NCBI GenBank assembly: GCA_037045055.1
Contig: JBAOHJ010000002.1
Span: 62,001 to 126,000, forward strand
Origin: Phosphoribacter sp037045055
GTDB taxonomy: Bacteria; Actinomycetota; Actinomycetes; Actinomycetales; Dermatophilaceae
Reading direction: 5' to 3'
Length of the DNA stretch: 64,000 bases
Under the pieces are notes generated by a model. It made no database searches. It was not told the DNA's origin and was given only the letters and a program-made list of their open reading frames with translations. Below, in pieces: positions 1 through 9,818 of the stretch (the first letter of the stretch is position 1; every line of letters begins with the position of its first letter). Both the position numbers and the translations under genes were made by a program.

Positions 1-1
1 C

Positions 2-3000
2 GGTGCCGCGGTCGTCGGCCTGGCCCGGGCCACCAACCAGCTCGTCCCGGTCAACGTCCGCACCGGCACGCTGCTGGAGTCCGCGGCACTCACCCTGCCC
101 AGCCCGGGCGCCGACGGCGACGGCGACGGCCAGCCGCCCACCACCGCCGACCTGCGCGGCGGGACGCTCGCCGTGGTGGAGCCGCTGACCGGCAAGGTCC
201 GCGCCCAGCGGGTGGACACCGCGGCGGGCATCACCACACTGGACCGGCTTCAGGCCGCCGCCAAGCCGCTGGCCACCGTCGGGGCGGACGCCACGGTGGC
301 GGTCGGTCTGGACGGGACGGTGTATGCCGTGTCGGCGGCAGCCGGGGTGCTCGCGGTGCTCGTGCCCGACGGTGCCGGGGGGTTCGAGCAGCCCCGGGTG
401 GTCGAGCTCGGCTTCACCGCCAAGGGAGTGCAGGTCAGCGCCCTCGGCGACCGCTGGGTGGTCCTCGATCCGAGCGCCGGCACGATCCGCGCGGCCGGGC
501 TCGGCTCGCCGCTGCAGGTGCGCGAGGCCCTCGCGGGGGACACCGATGGACCGGGCGGCGCGCGGGCCGGCGGCGCGGCATACGCGCTGCTGCAGCACCC
601 CGGGCCGGCCGACGAGGTCCTGCTCGTGGCCACCGGCAGCGGGCTGGTGCCGATCTCGTTGGCCGGCCGGGACGACCCGCCCGGCCGGGTCACCCTGCCG
701 GCAGGCGCGGCCGGGACCCGGTTGTCCCTCGCCCCGCCGGTCCGCCTGGGCGCCTGCGCACACGCGACCTGGGCGGCCGCCGACCGGATCTACTACGGAC
801 GCACCTGCGCCGACCAGGGCAGCGCCCAGGCCGTGACGCTCGAGGTCCCCCCGCGGGGCACCCGCACCGACGGCGTCCGCCTGCGGGTCAACCGGGGCCT
901 GGTGGTGCTCAACGACCTGGACGGCGGCGGCCTGTGGGACCTGGACAGCCCCAAGCCGGTGCGGATCGACGACTGGACCTCGGTCATCCCACCGCCGCAG
1001 GCCGGCACCAGCAACGTCAAGCCGGATCCGAACCTCAGCGACGACCAGCAGGTGCGCCGACCTCCCGAGGCCAACCCGGACGAGCTGAGCGTCCGACCGG
1101 GGCGCACGTCCACCCTGCACGTGCTGGACAACGACACCGACTCGCAGGGCGCGGTCCTGGCGATCGCCCCGGGCGACGTGTCCACGCCGGACGTCGCCGG
1201 CATCCAGGTCAGCCCGTCGGTGGACGGGCAGACGATCTCGGTCTCGGTCCCCGACACCCCGGCCGCCCGGGTCGTCCGGTTCACCTACGGCGTCAACAAC
1301 GGCAGCGCGGGCCCCGAGGGTCGCGCCACCGCCCTGGTGGTCCTGCAGATCGTCGACGACTCCGTGAACACCCCACCGCACCTGCGGGCCGGCCAGACCA
1401 ACCTCGCCAAGGCGGTGAGCCCGGTGGTGCGCGGCGGCCACGTCGCGGTCCAGGTCGTCGCCGACTGGCGCGACGACGAGAACGACCCGCTCGTGCTGGA
1501 CGCCCTGGACCCGGCCGCGTCGGTGGACGCCTCCGGGGCCCTGGCCGTCACGGCGCCGGACCGGCCCGGTGGGCTGGACCTGCGCTACCGGGTCGAGGAC
1601 GGTCGAGGGGGCAGCGCCGAGGCCAAGGCCACCGTCCAGGTCCTCGGCGACACCGACCGGCCGGTGGCCCCGGTGGCCCAGGCCGACGTGGTGCGCGCCG
1701 TCCAGGGCAAGCCGGTGCAGCTGCAGCCGCTGGGCAACGACCTGCCCGGCGCCGACCCCACCGACCCGCAGGCCCGGATGCGCCTGGCCGCCGACGTGCG
1801 CGGCCCGGGGCAGCTGCGGCTGGACACCAACCTCGAGACCGGGGTGGTCACCGTCACGGGGTCGACCCCGGGCAGCTACCTGCTCACGTATGCCGCGCAG
1901 GTCGGCGCCGCGGTCGGTGCGGGTCGCTTCCGGGTCGACATCCTCGCGCCGCCGACCGGGGACGCGCCGCCGGTGGCCGCCCCCGACGCGGCGACCCTGC
2001 GCGACCAGGCCCCGACCGTCACCGACGTGCTGGCCAACGACTACAGCCCCCGCAGCGACGTGCTCGTCATCCAGTCGGTGGCCTCGACCGAGACCTGGCT
2101 GCGGGCCTGGGTGGTCCAGGGCCGCTGGCTGCGGGTCACCGCGACCGCGCCGCTGGCCTCCGGCACGAGCGAGCGCCGCGGCGTGCTCGCCTACACGATC
2201 AGCGACGGCACCCGCTCGGCCACCGGAGAGCTCTCCGTGGTGCAGAAGCCCCCGCCGCCCAGCGCCGTGCTGCCCACCGTCGTCGACGACCAGGCCGTGG
2301 TCCGCTCCGGCGACGTCGTGACGATCGCGGCCCTGGACAACGACTCCATGGCCGACGGCGTGCCCCTGAAGATCACCCCCGAGGCGGTCAAGGTGGTCAG
2401 CGGCGGCGGGCAGGTCTACCCCAGCGGGACGGTCCTGCGCTACCTGCCCGACCCCGCGCCGATCACCACGGCGCAGGTCGCGGTCCTGGAGTACGCGGCA
2501 TACCCCGACGGTATGCCGGAGCGCTCGGTCACCGGCCGCGTCACCGTCACCGTCACCCCGCCGCCCACCCCGCAGACCCCCGACCAGCCGCCGACCGCCC
2601 GCAACTTCTCGGCCAGCGTCACCGCCGGCGATGCGCTGACGATTACCGTGCCCACCAGTGGGATCGACCCGGACGGCGACCTGGTCTACGTCTCCGGCAT
2701 CGTCGGTGAGGACGGCGGGCCGGTCAACCTGCAGCTCGGTCGGGTGACCGCGTACGGAGCCTCGACGATCCGCTACGAGGCCTACCCGATGTCGGCGGGC
2801 ACCGAGGTGATCCGGTATGCCGTCACCGACCGCTACGGCAAGTCCGGGGAGGGGCTGATCCGGGTCGGCGTCGTGCCCCCGGGAGCGCCGCAGCCCCCGG
2901 TCGCCGTCCCCGACGACATCGTCGCCGCGCCCGGGCGGGTGCTCACCGTCGACCCGCTGGCCAACGACCTGGTGCCCAAGAACGCCGACGTCGTGCTGGA

Positions 3001-6000
3001 GGACCCGGCGGCGGTCAACGACGCGGCGGCGGCGAGCTCGTTCGCGCGCCAGGGCGACAACACGTTCCGGGTGACCGCCCCCGACGAGGGGCCCGCGAAG
3101 GTCCTCGTCTACGGCGTCGACGGTGGGCTGTTCGACCCGTCCCGGGCCCCGATCACGGTCCGCGGCCGGCGAGGGTACGACAACCCGCCGGTCGCCGTCG
3201 ACGACACCGCCCGCGTGGCGCCGGCGACGCCCTCGGCGGCGCCCTCCGGCGGCGCCGACGGACCGGGGCCCTCGCCGGCTGCCGTCACCGCCGTCGTCGA
3301 CGTCCTGGCCAACGACCACGACGTGGACGGCGAACGGTCCGCCCTGCGGATCGTGCAGGTCGGTGACGGGGCCACCGTCGAGGACGCCCAGGTCCGGGTG
3401 GTGTTGCTGGATCACCCGAGAGCCGTGCCGTACGTGCTCGAGGACGCCGACGGCGCCAAGGCCATGGCCCTCGTCTACGTGCCCGCCAACGGCAGCGACG
3501 TCCCTTACGTCCTCGCCGGCAAGCCGGTCACCATGGACCGCGACGCCACCCGCACGGTGCGCCTGGGCGAGCACGTCGCCGACCCGCGCGGACGGACCGT
3601 CCGGGTGACCACGGCGGACTCGGTGAGCACCTCACCGTCGCAGCACCTGGCCGCGACCGTCACCGGGCCCGGCGAGCTGGTCCTCACCGCCGCGGGGGGC
3701 TATGTCGGGCCGGCCGCCCTCATGCTCGAGGTCACCGACGCTACCGGCCCCGACGACCCGGCGCCGCGCACGGCATACCTCGTCGTCCCGGTGCAGATCG
3801 GCCCGCTGGTCCCGCTGCTGCGCTGTCCCGACTGGGAGGTCAACGTCGTCGCGGACCGACCCCCTCGGGTGGTGGACGTTCCCCGGCTCTGCTCGGCCTG
3901 GTTCCCCGAGGGCCTGGACCCGGCGACCGTCGAGTACGCCGCCCAGTGGGACCAACCGGCCGCGGGCGTCGGGCTTGCCCAGCGCGGCGAGGGCGGCCGT
4001 CAGGTGGTGCTCACGGCTTCGGCGGACGCGCTGCACGGGGCCAGGGGGGTGCTGACCGTCGGGGTCGCCGGGGCGTCGCAGCGGTATCCGCTGCGGGTGC
4101 GGGTCACCAGTCTGCGGACCGACCCGGCGGCGGCCGGCGGCCCGGACGCGCCGCCGCCGCCCCCGGCCGCCGTGGTCCGCCCGGCCCGGGTCGAGGGTCT
4201 GATCGCCGGGCAGAGCCAGGTGGTCAACCTCGCGCAGTACCTCGACAGCCCGTTCGGGACCCTGCACTGCGCCGTCGCCGCCGTGCACGTCGCCAGCGGC
4301 ACCGGGGTCACCGGGTCGGCGACGGGGTGCGTGCTCACGGTGAGCGCCAGCCCGGACGCGCAGGGGGCGACGGTGCTCACCGTCGAGGTGTCCGATGCCC
4401 CCGACCGGGTCTCCCCGGGCACGGTGACAGTGACCGTCCTGTCCAAGCCCGGCCCGCCGCAGGGCGTCACGGCCGCGGCCGACCGGGTGCAGGGCGGCTC
4501 GGCCCGGGTGGCCTGGCTGCCGCCGGCCTACGACGGTGGGCTGCCGGTGCTGGAGTACCAGGTGTCCACCGCCGGCCAGAGCGTCTCGTGCCCCGCCTCC
4601 CCGTGCACGGTCACCGGTCTGACCAACGGCGTGGACTACACGTTCACCGTCCGGGCCCGCAACGCCGCCGGGTGGTCCGATGCCGGGGCACCGTCGGAGG
4701 CGGTGCGCCCGGACACCGCGCCGGGGCCGGTGAGCATCGGCGAGATCTCGCCGGGCGACCGCACGCTGGCGGTGGCCTGGTCGCCGCCGACGAACCTCGG
4801 CAGCGCCGTCGACCTCTACAACGTCCAGGCGGTCAGCCTCACTGGGGGGCCCGGCGGCGGGGTGTTCCCGGTGCCGGCCGGGTCGCTGGCCACGACGATC
4901 TCCGGCCTGGTCAACGACGACCAGTACACCTTGCGCGTCCAGGCGCACAACGAGGCCGGGTGGGGCCCCTACGGCCCCGCGCGCACGGCGCAGTCGATCG
5001 GCGTCCCGGCGACCGTACCGGCGCCCACGCTGAGCTACCCCCGGCCCACCCCCAACGACCCGGCGCTGGCGGTCTCGATCTCCTGGCCCGCGGTCGACCC
5101 CAACGGCCCGCCGCTGGTGTCCTACACGGTGTGGACCCAGGTCGACGGCGGGTCCTGGAGCGTCCTGACCACCGTGTCCGCCACCGCGTCGCGGGTGGCC
5201 GCGAGCAGCGTGCCCCTGGACGGGCGGGTGGTCGGGTATGCCGTCACCGCGACCAACGGTGGCGGGCTCACCTCGGCGCGTGGCGAGGTCGCGACCTTCA
5301 CCGCCGTGGGGGTGCCCGAGATCCCCCGTCCGCCGTCGGTGACGACGCCGCGACCCGACAAGACCATGGACGTGAGCCTGTCGCTCGGCGGCTCGCACGC
5401 CCGGGCGTGGACATCGGTGAACTACCGCACCACGGCGGGCGTCTCGGGCTCCCTGCCCTGCGGGGGCGCGGACTGCGCCAAGTCGGTGACGCTGGCCAAC
5501 GGGACGATCGCGACGCAGACGATGTCGATCCAGGGCTGCACCGACGCCGGCACCTGCTCGGACTGGTCGGCCCCATCCAACGCCTTCCAGCCCTACGGTC
5601 CGACGCAGCCGGTGGCGGCTGGCGCGCCGTCGGTCAGCGGATCGCGCGGTAAGTACACGGTGACCTTCCGGTGGGACGTCGTCGAGAACGGCCGACCGGT
5701 CACCGTCTCGGTGACCGGCGCCCCCTGCGCACTGGCCCGCGACCAGGCCTCGTGCACGGTGAGCGGCGTGGGCTACGACACGACGGTGTCCGTCGCCGTC
5801 ACCGCCTCGTCGGTCGCCGGCACCACCTCCGGGGTGCCCATGTCGGTGCGGACCCCCAGCAAGGTCCCCATCACCCTGGCCATTGCCCCGAGCACGACGA
5901 CGATCACCTGCACTGGCGGCAAGCCCTGCTACGCCATCGTCGTGACGACGACCCAGTGGGACGCGCCGAGCGCGGCGTGCACGTTCAGCAGCCCGGCCGG

Positions 6001-6148
6001 GCCGATCGGCACCGCGACGGTGCCGACCAACACGACGACCAACACGGGCATCGGGTATGCCGGCACCGCCACCGTCACGGCGACCTGTCGCAACGCGGCG
6101 ACCGGGGAGAGCGCCACCGACACGGCGACCTGGAAGCTGCCGCCGTAG
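2..6148 (+). CDS. Giant Ig-like/fibronectin type III repeat protein, 5' end outside window
   Basis: The frame is open from the window edge to the TAG at 6146-6148, so at least 2048 residues are visible and the start is missing. The first third looks like a propeller-type region with short hydrophobic strands. From about 1080 to 4440 there are several cadherin/Ig-like modules, each carrying an ND motif (VLDNDTD, VLANDYS, ALDNDSM, PLANDLV, VLANDHDVDG). From about 4450 there are at least two clear fibronectin III modules (GLTNGVDYTFTVRARN; GLVNDDQYTLRVQAHN) and further Ig/FN3-like segments, with paired cysteines towards the C-terminus. Such proteins are usually exported and act at the cell surface. 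No sortase motif or C-terminal membrane helix is visible, and any signal peptide would lie upstream of the window. Function is unknown; adhesion or envelope scaffolding is inference. Nine GTATGCCG/CGGCATAC octamers lie in this gene. Confidence 0.85.
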   Translation, partial: GAAVVGLARATNQLVPVNVRTGTLLESAALTLPSPGADGDGDGQPPTTADLRGGTLAVVEPLTGKVRAQRVDTAAGITTLDRLQAAAKPLATVGADATVAVGLDGTVYAVSAAAGVLAVLVPDGAGGFEQPRVVELGFTAKGVQVSALGDRWVVLDPSAGTIRAAGLGSPLQVREALAGDTDGPGGARAGGAAYALLQHPGPADEVLLVATGSGLVPISLAGRDDPPGRVTLPAGAAGTRLSLAPPVRLGACAHATWAAADRIYYGRTCADQGSAQAVTLEVPPRGTRTDGVRLRVNRGLVVLNDLDGGGLWDLDSPKPVRIDDWTSVIPPPQAGTSNVKPDPNLSDDQQVRRPPEANPDELSVRPGRTSTLHVLDNDTDSQGAVLAIAPGDVSTPDVAGIQVSPSVDGQTISVSVPDTPAARVVRFTYGVNNGSAGPEGRATALVVLQIVDDSVNTPPHLRAGQTNLAKAVSPVVRGGHVAVQVVADWRDDENDPLVLDALDPAASVDASGALAVTAPDRPGGLDLRYRVEDGRGGSAEAKATVQVLGDTDRPVAPVAQADVVRAVQGKPVQLQPLGNDLPGADPTDPQARMRLAADVRGPGQLRLDTNLETGVVTVTGSTPGSYLLTYAAQVGAAVGAGRFRVDILAPPTGDAPPVAAPDAATLRDQAPTVTDVLANDYSPRSDVLVIQSVASTETWLRAWVVQGRWLRVTATAPLASGTSERRGVLAYTISDGTRSATGELSVVQKPPPPSAVLPTVVDDQAVVRSGDVVTIAALDNDSMADGVPLKITPEAVKVVSGGGQVYPSGTVLRYLPDPAPITTAQVAVLEYAAYPDGMPERSVTGRVTVTVTPPPTPQTPDQPPTARNFSASVTAGDALTITVPTSGIDPDGDLVYVSGIVGEDGGPVNLQLGRVTAYGASTIRYEAYPMSAGTEVIRYAVTDRYGKSGEGLIRVGVVPPGAPQPPVAVPDDIVAAPGRVLTVDPLANDLVPKNADVVLEDPAAVNDAAAASSFARQGDNTFRVTAPDEGPAKVLVYGVDGGLFDPSRAPITVRGRRGYDNPPVAVDDTARVAPATPSAAPSGGADGPGPSPAAVTAVVDVLANDHDVDGERSALRIVQVGDGATVEDAQVRVVLLDHPRAVPYVLEDADGAKAMALVYVPANGSDVPYVLAGKPVTMDRDATRTVRLGEHVADPRGRTVRVTTADSVSTSPSQHLAATVTGPGELVLTAAGGYVGPAALMLEVTDATGPDDPAPRTAYLVVPVQIGPLVPLLRCPDWEVNVVADRPPRVVDVPRLCSAWFPEGLDPATVEYAAQWDQPAAGVGLAQRGEGGRQVVLTASADALHGARGVLTVGVAGASQRYPLRVRVTSLRTDPAAAGGPDAPPPPPAAVVRPARVEGLIAGQSQVVNLAQYLDSPFGTLHCAVAAVHVASGTGVTGSATGCVLTVSASPDAQGATVLTVEVSDAPDRVSPGTVTVTVLSKPGPPQGVTAAADRVQGGSARVAWLPPAYDGGLPVLEYQVSTAGQSVSCPASPCTVTGLTNGVDYTFTVRARNAAGWSDAGAPSEAVRPDTAPGPVSIGEISPGDRTLAVAWSPPTNLGSAVDLYNVQAVSLTGGPGGGVFPVPAGSLATTISGLVNDDQYTLRVQAHNEAGWGPYGPARTAQSIGVPATVPAPTLSYPRPTPNDPALAVSISWPAVDPNGPPLVSYTVWTQVDGGSWSVLTTVSATASRVAASSVPLDGRVVGYAVTATNGGGLTSARGEVATFTAVGVPEIPRPPSVTTPRPDKTMDVSLSLGGSHARAWTSVNYRTTAGVSGSLPCGGADCAKSVTLANGTIATQTMSIQGCTDAGTCSDWSAPSNAFQPYGPTQPVAAGAPSVSGSRGKYTVTFRWDVVENGRPVTVSVTGAPCALARDQASCTVSGVGYDTTVSVAVTASSVAGTTSGVPMSVRTPSKVPITLAIAPSTTTITCTGGKPCYAIVVTTTQWDAPSAACTFSSPAGPIGTATVPTNTTTNTGIGYAGTATVTATCRNAATGESATDTATWKLPP

Positions 6149-6332
6149 TGAGCGGGTGACCTACCCACCGCCGCGCGCGCGTCGGCGGCATGCCGTCATC
6201 CGCCGGCTCCCGCCGCTGCGCCGCCGGCCTGGGTCATGCCCCGCGGCACACCTGATTCGTGGCCCGCGGCATACCGGATCGTGGCCTGCGGCAACGTGAT
6301 CGACGTGACTCCCGCCACGATTTGGCGCTTGT

Positions 6333-6344
6333 TACTCGCGAGTA
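6333..6344. promoter_or_regulatory. Palindromic operator in the acyl-CoA dehydrogenase promoter
   Basis: TACTCGCGAGTA is a perfect 12-bp palindrome 66 bases before the ATG of the acyl-CoA dehydrogenase. A -35-like TTGGCG (6322-6327) and a -10-like CATACT (6346-6351) flank it with 18-base spacing, so a bound dimer would block the promoter. TetR-family regulators of fatty acid genes commonly use such sites. The regulator is not in the window. Confidence 0.55.
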
Positions 6345-6409
6345 GCATACTGTCCCATCACCGGCCGGACCGGCCACTCCACCACCCCCTCTCGGAGGAC
6401 CAGCACCCC

Positions 6410-8278
6410 ATGGGTCACTACAAGAGCAACGTCCGCGACCTCGAGTTCAACCTTTTCGAGGTCCTGGGGCGTCAGGACATCCTCGGCACCGGCCCCTACG
6501 CCGAGCTGGACCGGGAGGCGGTGGGCGACATCCTGCGCGGGGTGGCCCGGATCGCCGAGAACGAGCTCGCCGACAGCCTGCTCGACTCCGACCGCAACCC
6601 GCCGGTCTACGACCCGACGACGGGCACGGTGACCATGCCCGAGTCGTTCCGCCGCTCGTTCGAGGCCTACCTCGCCGAGGACTGGTGGCGGCTGGACACC
6701 CCGCCCGAGCTGGGCGGCATGGTCGTGCCGCCGTCGGTGCGCTGGGCGGTCGCCGAGCTGGTGTGCGGCGCCAACCCCGCGATCCACATGTATGCCGCGT
6801 CCTTCTCCTTCGCGAAACTGCTGTGGCACCTGGGCACCGAGGACCAGCGCGCGCTCGCCCGGCACATGGTCGAGGGCCGCTGGCACGCGACGATGGTGCT
6901 CACCGAGCCCGACGCCGGCTCGGACGTCGGCGCGGGCCGCACCAAGGCGATCCAGCAGCCCGACGGCACCTGGCTCCTGCACGGCGTCAAGAGGTTCATC
7001 ACCTCGGCCGAGTCCGACCTAGTCGACAACGTCGTGCACTTCGTCCTGGCCCGCCCCGAGGGTGCCGCGGTGGGCACCAAAGGACTGTCGCTGTTCGTCG
7101 TGCCGAAGTACCACGTGGACCTGGCTACCGGTGCGCTGGGCGAGCGCAACGGCGCCTACGTCACCAACGTCGAGCACAAGATGGGCCTGAAGGTCTCGAC
7201 CACCTGCGAGATCACCTTCGGCGAGAGGGAACCCGCGGTCGGCACCCTGCTCGGCGACGTCCACGACGGCATCGCCCAGATGTTCCACGTCATCGAGTCG
7301 GCCCGGATGTTCGTGGGCACCAAGGCGATCGCCACGCTCTCGACCGGCTACCTCAACGCCCTGGAGTACGCCAAGAACCGCGTCCAGGGCGCCGACCTCA
7401 CCACCCCGGCCAAGGATGCCCCGCGGGTCACCATCACCCACCACCCCGACGTGCGCCGATCGCTCATGCTCCAGAAGGCCTACGCCGAGGGTTTGCGCGC
7501 GCTGGTCCTGTATGCCGCGACGATGCTCGACACCGTCGACCTGGCTCAGCACGGCAACCCCGAGGCGCCGATCGAGAAGGGCTCGACCGCGGACGTCGCC
7601 GCCCGGGTGAGCGACCTGCTGCTGCCGATCGTCAAGGGCCTGGGTTCCGAGCGCGCCTGGGTGCTGCTGGGCACCGAGTCGCTGCAGACCTTCGGCGGGT
7701 CGGGGTTCCTGCAAGACTACCCGGTGGAGCAGTACGTCCGCGACGCCAAGATCGACACCCTCTACGAGGGCACCACGGCGATCCAGGGCCTGGACTTCTT
7801 CTTCCGCAAGATCGTCAAGGACCACGGCCAGTCGATGACCCACCTGTCGATGCAGATGACCGAGTTCGCCAAGGACCTCGGCGCCTGCGGGGGAGCGTTC
7901 GACGCCGAGCGGGAGCTGCTGGGCAAGGCGTTGGAGAGCGTCCAGGGCATCGTCGGGTTCATGGCCGGCGCGGCATTCGCCTCCGACCCGCGCCGAGGCG
8001 GTGACCTGACCAACCTCTACAAGGTCGGTCAGAACTCCACCCGCCTGCTGCTGGCCGCCGGGGACACCGTGGTGGGCTGGTTGCTGCTGCGCCAGGCCGA
8101 GGTCGCCCACGCCGCCCTGGCCGCCGGGGCCAGCCCGAAGGACGAGCTGTTCTACACCGGCAAGATCGCGGCGGCTCGGTTCTTCGCCCGTGAGGTCCTG
8201 CCGCGGCTCGCCGCGGAGCGGGCCATGGCCGAGGCGACCGACAACGCGCTCATGGACGTGCCCGAGGGAGCCTTCTGA
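6410..8278 (+). CDS. Acyl-CoA dehydrogenase, FadE5-like
   Basis: The 622-residue protein should be a flavoprotein that oxidises acyl-CoA to 2-enoyl-CoA in the first step of beta-oxidation. It has the acyl-CoA dehydrogenase signature TEPDAGSD near residue 165, GGSGFLQDYPVEQ, and YEGTTAIQ near residue 452 in the active-site and FAD-binding region, followed by the extra C-terminal domain of the long (about 600-residue) subfamily. The N-terminus HYKSNVRDLEFNLFEVLG strongly recalls mycobacterial FadE5. The ATG at 6410 is preceded by GGAGGA at 6394-6399; the frame extends further upstream but without a site like this. The gene is monocistronic and convergent with the next gene. A palindrome in the promoter suggests control by a TetR-type fatty acid regulator. 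Confidence 0.93.
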   Translation: MGHYKSNVRDLEFNLFEVLGRQDILGTGPYAELDREAVGDILRGVARIAENELADSLLDSDRNPPVYDPTTGTVTMPESFRRSFEAYLAEDWWRLDTPPELGGMVVPPSVRWAVAELVCGANPAIHMYAASFSFAKLLWHLGTEDQRALARHMVEGRWHATMVLTEPDAGSDVGAGRTKAIQQPDGTWLLHGVKRFITSAESDLVDNVVHFVLARPEGAAVGTKGLSLFVVPKYHVDLATGALGERNGAYVTNVEHKMGLKVSTTCEITFGEREPAVGTLLGDVHDGIAQMFHVIESARMFVGTKAIATLSTGYLNALEYAKNRVQGADLTTPAKDAPRVTITHHPDVRRSLMLQKAYAEGLRALVLYAATMLDTVDLAQHGNPEAPIEKGSTADVAARVSDLLLPIVKGLGSERAWVLLGTESLQTFGGSGFLQDYPVEQYVRDAKIDTLYEGTTAIQGLDFFFRKIVKDHGQSMTHLSMQMTEFAKDLGACGGAFDAERELLGKALESVQGIVGFMAGAAFASDPRRGGDLTNLYKVGQNSTRLLLAAGDTVVGWLLLRQAEVAHAALAAGASPKDELFYTGKIAAARFFAREVLPRLAAERAMAEATDNALMDVPEGAF

Positions 8279-8384
8279 CCGTGTGGTGAGCGGGGCCGCA
8301 CCCACTGTACGGCTCCCGCCGATGCCACGGCGCGGCAGGCACTCCACCGGGTGACCGCCACGGGCGCGGTCGACCACGCAGCCC

Positions 8385-9779
8385 TCACCGCGTCGTGGGG
8401 TGCCGGTCCGGATCTCCGGGACCCAGCCGCGGGCGGCTCGCGCGCAGCAGCCCCAGCCCGGCGACCAGGACCGCGAAGGCCTGCCAGGGCAGGACGTCCC
8501 CGACGAGGAAGAACTGCGGACGGTTGCCCAGCAGGTCGACGCCGACGATCGAGACCATGAGGATGCCGAAGAACACCACCCCGGCGGCGACCGCGGCCAA
8601 CGGATCGACCCACGGCCTGCTCTCCCGGACGGTCCCGGATGCCGCGCGCGGGCCGCGGTCGGCGCGCACGAACACCGCGACCAGGACCGCGGTGGGCACC
8701 GCGAGCAGGGCGAACCACAGCGGCCGGGTCCACCACCACCCCGCGGTGCCGACCTCCGGCAGGCCCACCCCGAGGGCACGGGCCACCAGGAGGGTGACCA
8801 CCAGCGCGGTGAGGTGCCAGAGGAACGCCGTCATGGCGAAGGCCCCGGCTCCCACCACGACCCTCCACACCCGTGGCCGGGCCAGCGCGCGGGCCAACGG
8901 CCCACGCGCCAATGCCGCCAGCCCGACCAGCGCCAGCGACTGGGCGAGCAGGGCCGCGGTGGGAGGCGCCATGTTGGAGACCTCCTCGCCGGGCAGCCCC
9001 ACCATCGAGGTGGGGTAGGGACCGACCGTCACGGCGAGGGCCAGCCCCACCACCCCGACACCGAGCAGCCAGGCGGCGACCCGCGCGGTCAGCCGCCCGT
9101 CGCGCCAGGAGAAGCCGAGCTGGTGCACGGCCAGCCACACCAGCGCGAAGTTGAGATTGCCGACCAGCCCCAGGCCACCGCCGAAGCGCACCCCATCGAC
9201 GACACCGGCACCGACGGCGAGCGCGACGAAGGCGGCCAGCCCCCAGCGGCGATGGGCCCGCCACATCGCCGGCGCGAAGGCGGCGACGCCGAGGTAGATG
9301 CCCACGAACCACAGCAGCTGCGGCACCATGACCAGCGACTCGGTGACCAGGCGCGCCTGGGACCCGCGCGTCCACCCCGCCCGGTCGGCGAGGACCCCCA
9401 GCGCCACCCAGACCGCGAGGAACACCAGCGTCGGGCGCAGCAGGCGGGCCGCCCGACCGCGCACGAACGCGGCATACCGCCCCCGGCAGGTGCCTGGCCG
9501 CCGCGCCGCGGCCTCCAGGGTGTGCGCGTGGGCGACGCCGCCGACGAGGAAGAACAGCGGCATCACCTGCAGGACCCAGGTGAGCGGCTGCAGGGCCGGG
9601 ACGATGGCCAGGGCGTTGCTCACCCGACCGTCGGGCAGGACGGCCACCATCAACCAGTGTCCGACGACGACCACCAGCAGCGACCCGACGCGCAGGGTGT
9701 CGGCCCACCGGTCCCGGCTCGCGGGCGTGGCGGCCTCGATCGCCTCGGGCGACCGGGGCATCGGTGGCGTCGCGCTCAC
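8385..9779 (-). CDS. Acyltransferase 3 family membrane protein
   Basis: The 464-residue integral membrane protein has about ten hydrophobic helices and matches the acyltransferase-3 (OafA/YrhL-like) layout, with the conserved histidine in the first helix (VVVVGHWLM). Such enzymes transfer acyl groups to sugars or lipids of the cell envelope; the acceptor cannot be read from the sequence. The start is GTG at 9779. An internal ATG a few codons later (MPRSPE) is a possible alternative. The downstream gap to the acyl-CoA dehydrogenase is 106 bp and convergent, with no clear intrinsic terminator. Confidence 0.85.
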   Translation of the reverse strand: MSATPPMPRSPEAIEAATPASRDRWADTLRVGSLLVVVVGHWLMVAVLPDGRVSNALAIVPALQPLTWVLQVMPLFFLVGGVAHAHTLEAAARRPGTCRGRYAAFVRGRAARLLRPTLVFLAVWVALGVLADRAGWTRGSQARLVTESLVMVPQLLWFVGIYLGVAAFAPAMWRAHRRWGLAAFVALAVGAGVVDGVRFGGGLGLVGNLNFALVWLAVHQLGFSWRDGRLTARVAAWLLGVGVVGLALAVTVGPYPTSMVGLPGEEVSNMAPPTAALLAQSLALVGLAALARGPLARALARPRVWRVVVGAGAFAMTAFLWHLTALVVTLLVARALGVGLPEVGTAGWWWTRPLWFALLAVPTAVLVAVFVRADRGPRAASGTVRESRPWVDPLAAVAAGVVFFGILMVSIVGVDLLGNRPQFFLVGDVLPWQAFAVLVAGLGLLRASRPRLGPGDPDRHPTTR

Positions 9780-9818
9780 CCGGCCACTGTGCCACAGCGG
9801 GTCCGGCTCGGCCTGCGG

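Noticed and set aside
3632..5398. 588-codon open frame antisense to the giant protein
   Set aside because: It reads as Arg/Gly/Pro-rich low-complexity sequence with no domain, as expected for the opposite strand of GC-rich coding DNA.
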